Assembly: GCA_016712315.1 (NCBI GenBank)
Contig: JADJRG010000013.1
Location: 2,268,001-2,332,000 of the forward strand
Direction of reading: 5' to 3'
Length of the DNA stretch: 64,000 nt
Source of the DNA: Nannocystis sp.
GTDB taxonomy: Bacteria; Myxococcota_A; Polyangia; Nannocystales; Nannocystaceae
A model generated the notes under the pieces. The model was not told where the DNA came from. It searched no databases and saw nothing but the letters and a program-made list of their open reading frames with translations. The position numbers and the translations under genes were made by a program. Shown here piece after piece: positions 62,904 through 64,000 of the stretch; the first letter of the stretch is position 1, and each line of letters starts with the position of its first letter.

Positions 62904-63305
62904 TCAGATCACGTCCTCCGAGAGGTCCTCTTCGCGGTGGCGGCCGCTCGGCCGAGGCCGGCTGGCGGCGGGGGCGCTGGGGGCCTCGCGCGGGGCGGGC
63001 TCGCGTGCCGGGGCGTCGTCGCCGGCGGGCAAGCCGTTGATCCGCTCGCGCAGCTCCTTGCCGATCTTGAAGTAGGGCAGGCGCTTGGGCGCGACCTTGA
63101 CCGGGTCGCCGGTGCGCGGGTTTCGGCCCTCGTAGGGCTTGTAGTGGCGGACGGTGAAGGTGCCGAAGCCGCGGATCTCGATCCCTTCGTCGCGCTTCAT
63201 CGCCTCGATCATCGCGTCGAAGATGGTGCTCACGGCCACTTCCGCGCGCGCCTTGGTCAGCTTGGCCTCTTCAGCCACCCTCTCGATGAGTTCGGACTTG
63301 GTCAC
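62904..63305 (-). CDS. IHF/HU-family DNA-binding protein with acidic/Pro tail
   Basis: Nucleoid protein that bends DNA. The 133-residue product starts with GTG at 63305 (TKSELIERVAEEAKLTKARA), has the arm motif GRNPRTGDPVKVAPKRLPYF and FKIGKELRERI, which is IHF-beta-like, and then a Pro/Ala/Arg-rich tail of about 35 residues ending in an acidic EEDLSEDVI. HU and IHF subunits normally stop near residue 95, so the tail is an addition; such tails occur in some delta-group proteins. It is divergent from the ECF sigma gene with a 167-bp shared region. Confidence 0.93.
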   Translation of the reverse strand: MTKSELIERVAEEAKLTKARAEVAVSTIFDAMIEAMKRDEGIEIRGFGTFTVRHYKPYEGRNPRTGDPVKVAPKRLPYFKIGKELRERINGLPAGDDAPAREPAPREAPSAPAASRPRPSGRHREEDLSEDVI

Positions 63306-63330
63306 CGTCGGCTCGCCTCTGTCACCACCG

Positions 63331-63360
63331 ATGCTAAGGCGAAAAATCTAGGCATATCAA
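63331..63360 (-). promoter_or_regulatory. Candidate promoter for the IHF/HU gene
   Basis: On the minus strand TTGATA (63360-63355) and TAGCAT (63336-63331) are spaced by 18 bases, which places the start site about 25 bases before the GTG. The -10 box matches the consensus in four of six positions. Confidence 0.4.
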
Positions 63361-63472
63361 GGGGTAAGACGATGACCTCGGCGGGGGCGACTTGCCGCGG
63401 TCGGCTCGGGTACAATGGCGGGCGGCGTGGCTCCGTCGCGGGCCATAAAATTCGCGGGAAGAGGTGTCTGAG

Positions 63473-64000
63473 GTGAAGCGTGCCGGGGCTGAGATGGCAG
63501 CAGAGCTGATCGAGAGCGCGAGCGCGGCGGCGCCGACAGAGCTCCGCGAAGGCGCCGAGGAGCTGCTGCTGACGCGGGCGCGCGGCGGCGAGGCTCGGGC
63601 GCTGCGCGAGATCTACGACGCCTATCAAGGGCTGGTGCGGGCCCACCTCCACCGCTTGCTCGGCTCAGACTCCGAGATCGATGACATCACCCAGATCGTC
63701 TTCGCGCGCGCGTTCGGGGCGATCGACCGCTTCCGCGGGGGCTCGACGATCGCGACCTGGCTGTACAGGATCACCGCCAACACCACCCATAACCTGCTGC
63801 GTCAGCGCTACCGCGGGGCTCGCCTCAAGGCGGCGCTGCGGTGGTTCGATGAGGGCCGCGGCGGCCATATGAGCGCGCAGAATATGGACGCCCGCCGGCA
63901 GGCGACGCAGCTCCTGCAGGGGCTGCACCCCGACCTGCGCGAGGTCTTTGTCCTCTATCACCATGAGGGCCTGACGCTGCACGAGATCGCGGCGATCCTC
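63473..64000 (+). CDS. ECF-type RNA polymerase sigma factor, 3' end outside window
   Basis: The frame starts at GTG 63473 (AGAGG lies nine bases upstream; GTG at 63464 and ATG at 63494 are alternatives) and is open to the window end. Region 2 is visible: ALREIYDAYQGLVRAHLHRL, SEIDDITQIVFARAFGAI and STIATWLYRITANTTHNLL. Region 4 begins at LHPDLREVFVLYHHEGLTLHEIAAIL and is cut by the boundary. No region 3 intervenes, as expected for an ECF sigma. The regulator (anti-sigma) would lie beyond the window. Confidence 0.9.
   Translation, partial: MKRAGAEMAAELIESASAAAPTELREGAEELLLTRARGGEARALREIYDAYQGLVRAHLHRLLGSDSEIDDITQIVFARAFGAIDRFRGGSTIATWLYRITANTTHNLLRQRYRGARLKAALRWFDEGRGGHMSAQNMDARRQATQLLQGLHPDLREVFVLYHHEGLTLHEIAAIL

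Noticed and set aside
63392..63416. Promoter for the ECF sigma gene with TTGCCG and TACAAT
   Set aside because: The spacer is only 13 bases, too short for a usual sigma-70 promoter; TACAAT alone is not enough.

Overview
The window is very G+C rich and gene-dense, with no intergenic gap over about 300 bp. It has no rRNA, tRNA, CRISPR array, insertion sequence or phage gene that I can see. The gene content points to a Gram-negative of the Myxococcota, probably Nannocystis/Enhygromyxa-like. The signs are an outer-membrane apparatus (BamD, TolC, TonB-dependent receptor), IHF-type protein, an NtrC-type activator, a Hanks-type kinase, and many lipoproteins with Thr/Ser/Ala or Asp-Thr linkers after the lipobox, including one with MopE-like Asp/Gly metal-binding repeats. 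This placement is inferred from gene content; no marker was aligned.

Layout. 1-2.1 kb: the end of a repeat-rich TPR protein. 2.3-5.7 kb: trigger factor, ClpP and ClpX on the plus strand, closed by a terminator. 5.8-9.0 kb: a large S41 (CtpA-like) exported protease, divergent from a sigma-32-type factor overlapping rsmI (9.2-11.3 kb). 11.4-16.7 kb: an outer-membrane protein and a histidine kinase/NtrC-family regulator pair. 16.8-18.8 kb: a small protein, an RluA-family pseudouridine synthase and PgeF. 18.9-29.6 kb, minus strand: small membrane protein, TolC-like channel, then a Ton system (exbB, exbD, tonB, TonB-dependent receptor, lipoprotein), preceded by bamD-truD. 29.8-34.4 kb: oligoribonuclease, MopE-like lipoprotein, MiaE-like hydroxylase, lipoprotein plus sensor kinase. 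34.4-40.1 kb: a glycan locus (GT-C-like membrane protein, divergent Ser/Thr kinase, flavoprotein, GT2 glycosyltransferase, polysaccharide deacetylase). 40.1-42.6 kb: RNase HI, an abundant-looking lipoprotein and a small basic protein, each of the last two closed by a strong terminator. 42.7-47.2 kb: thioredoxin-like lipoprotein, SpoIVB/S55-type protease and propeller/Ig-like secreted protein. 47.4-54.3 kb: radC and a run of lipoproteins, including a tandem paralogue pair and a membrane protein with a sigma-region-4-like segment. 54.3-61.4 kb: arginine cluster. 61.4-64.0 kb: SPFH lipoprotein, moaB, IHF/HU and the start of an ECF sigma factor.

The most informative unit is the arginine cluster. 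Its gene set (acetylornithine carbamoyltransferase, argG, an M20 deacetylase, fused acetylglutamate synthase/kinase, argC, argH) is that of the Xanthomonas-type acetylcitrulline route rather than the textbook ornithine route. The M20 deacetylase gene carries a one-base frameshift in a GGGG run although every catalytic motif is intact on either side. A second observation is a short palindromic motif, TGTC-N6-GRCA(GG), scattered mostly inside linkers and poorly conserved segments and occurring more often than base composition would predict.
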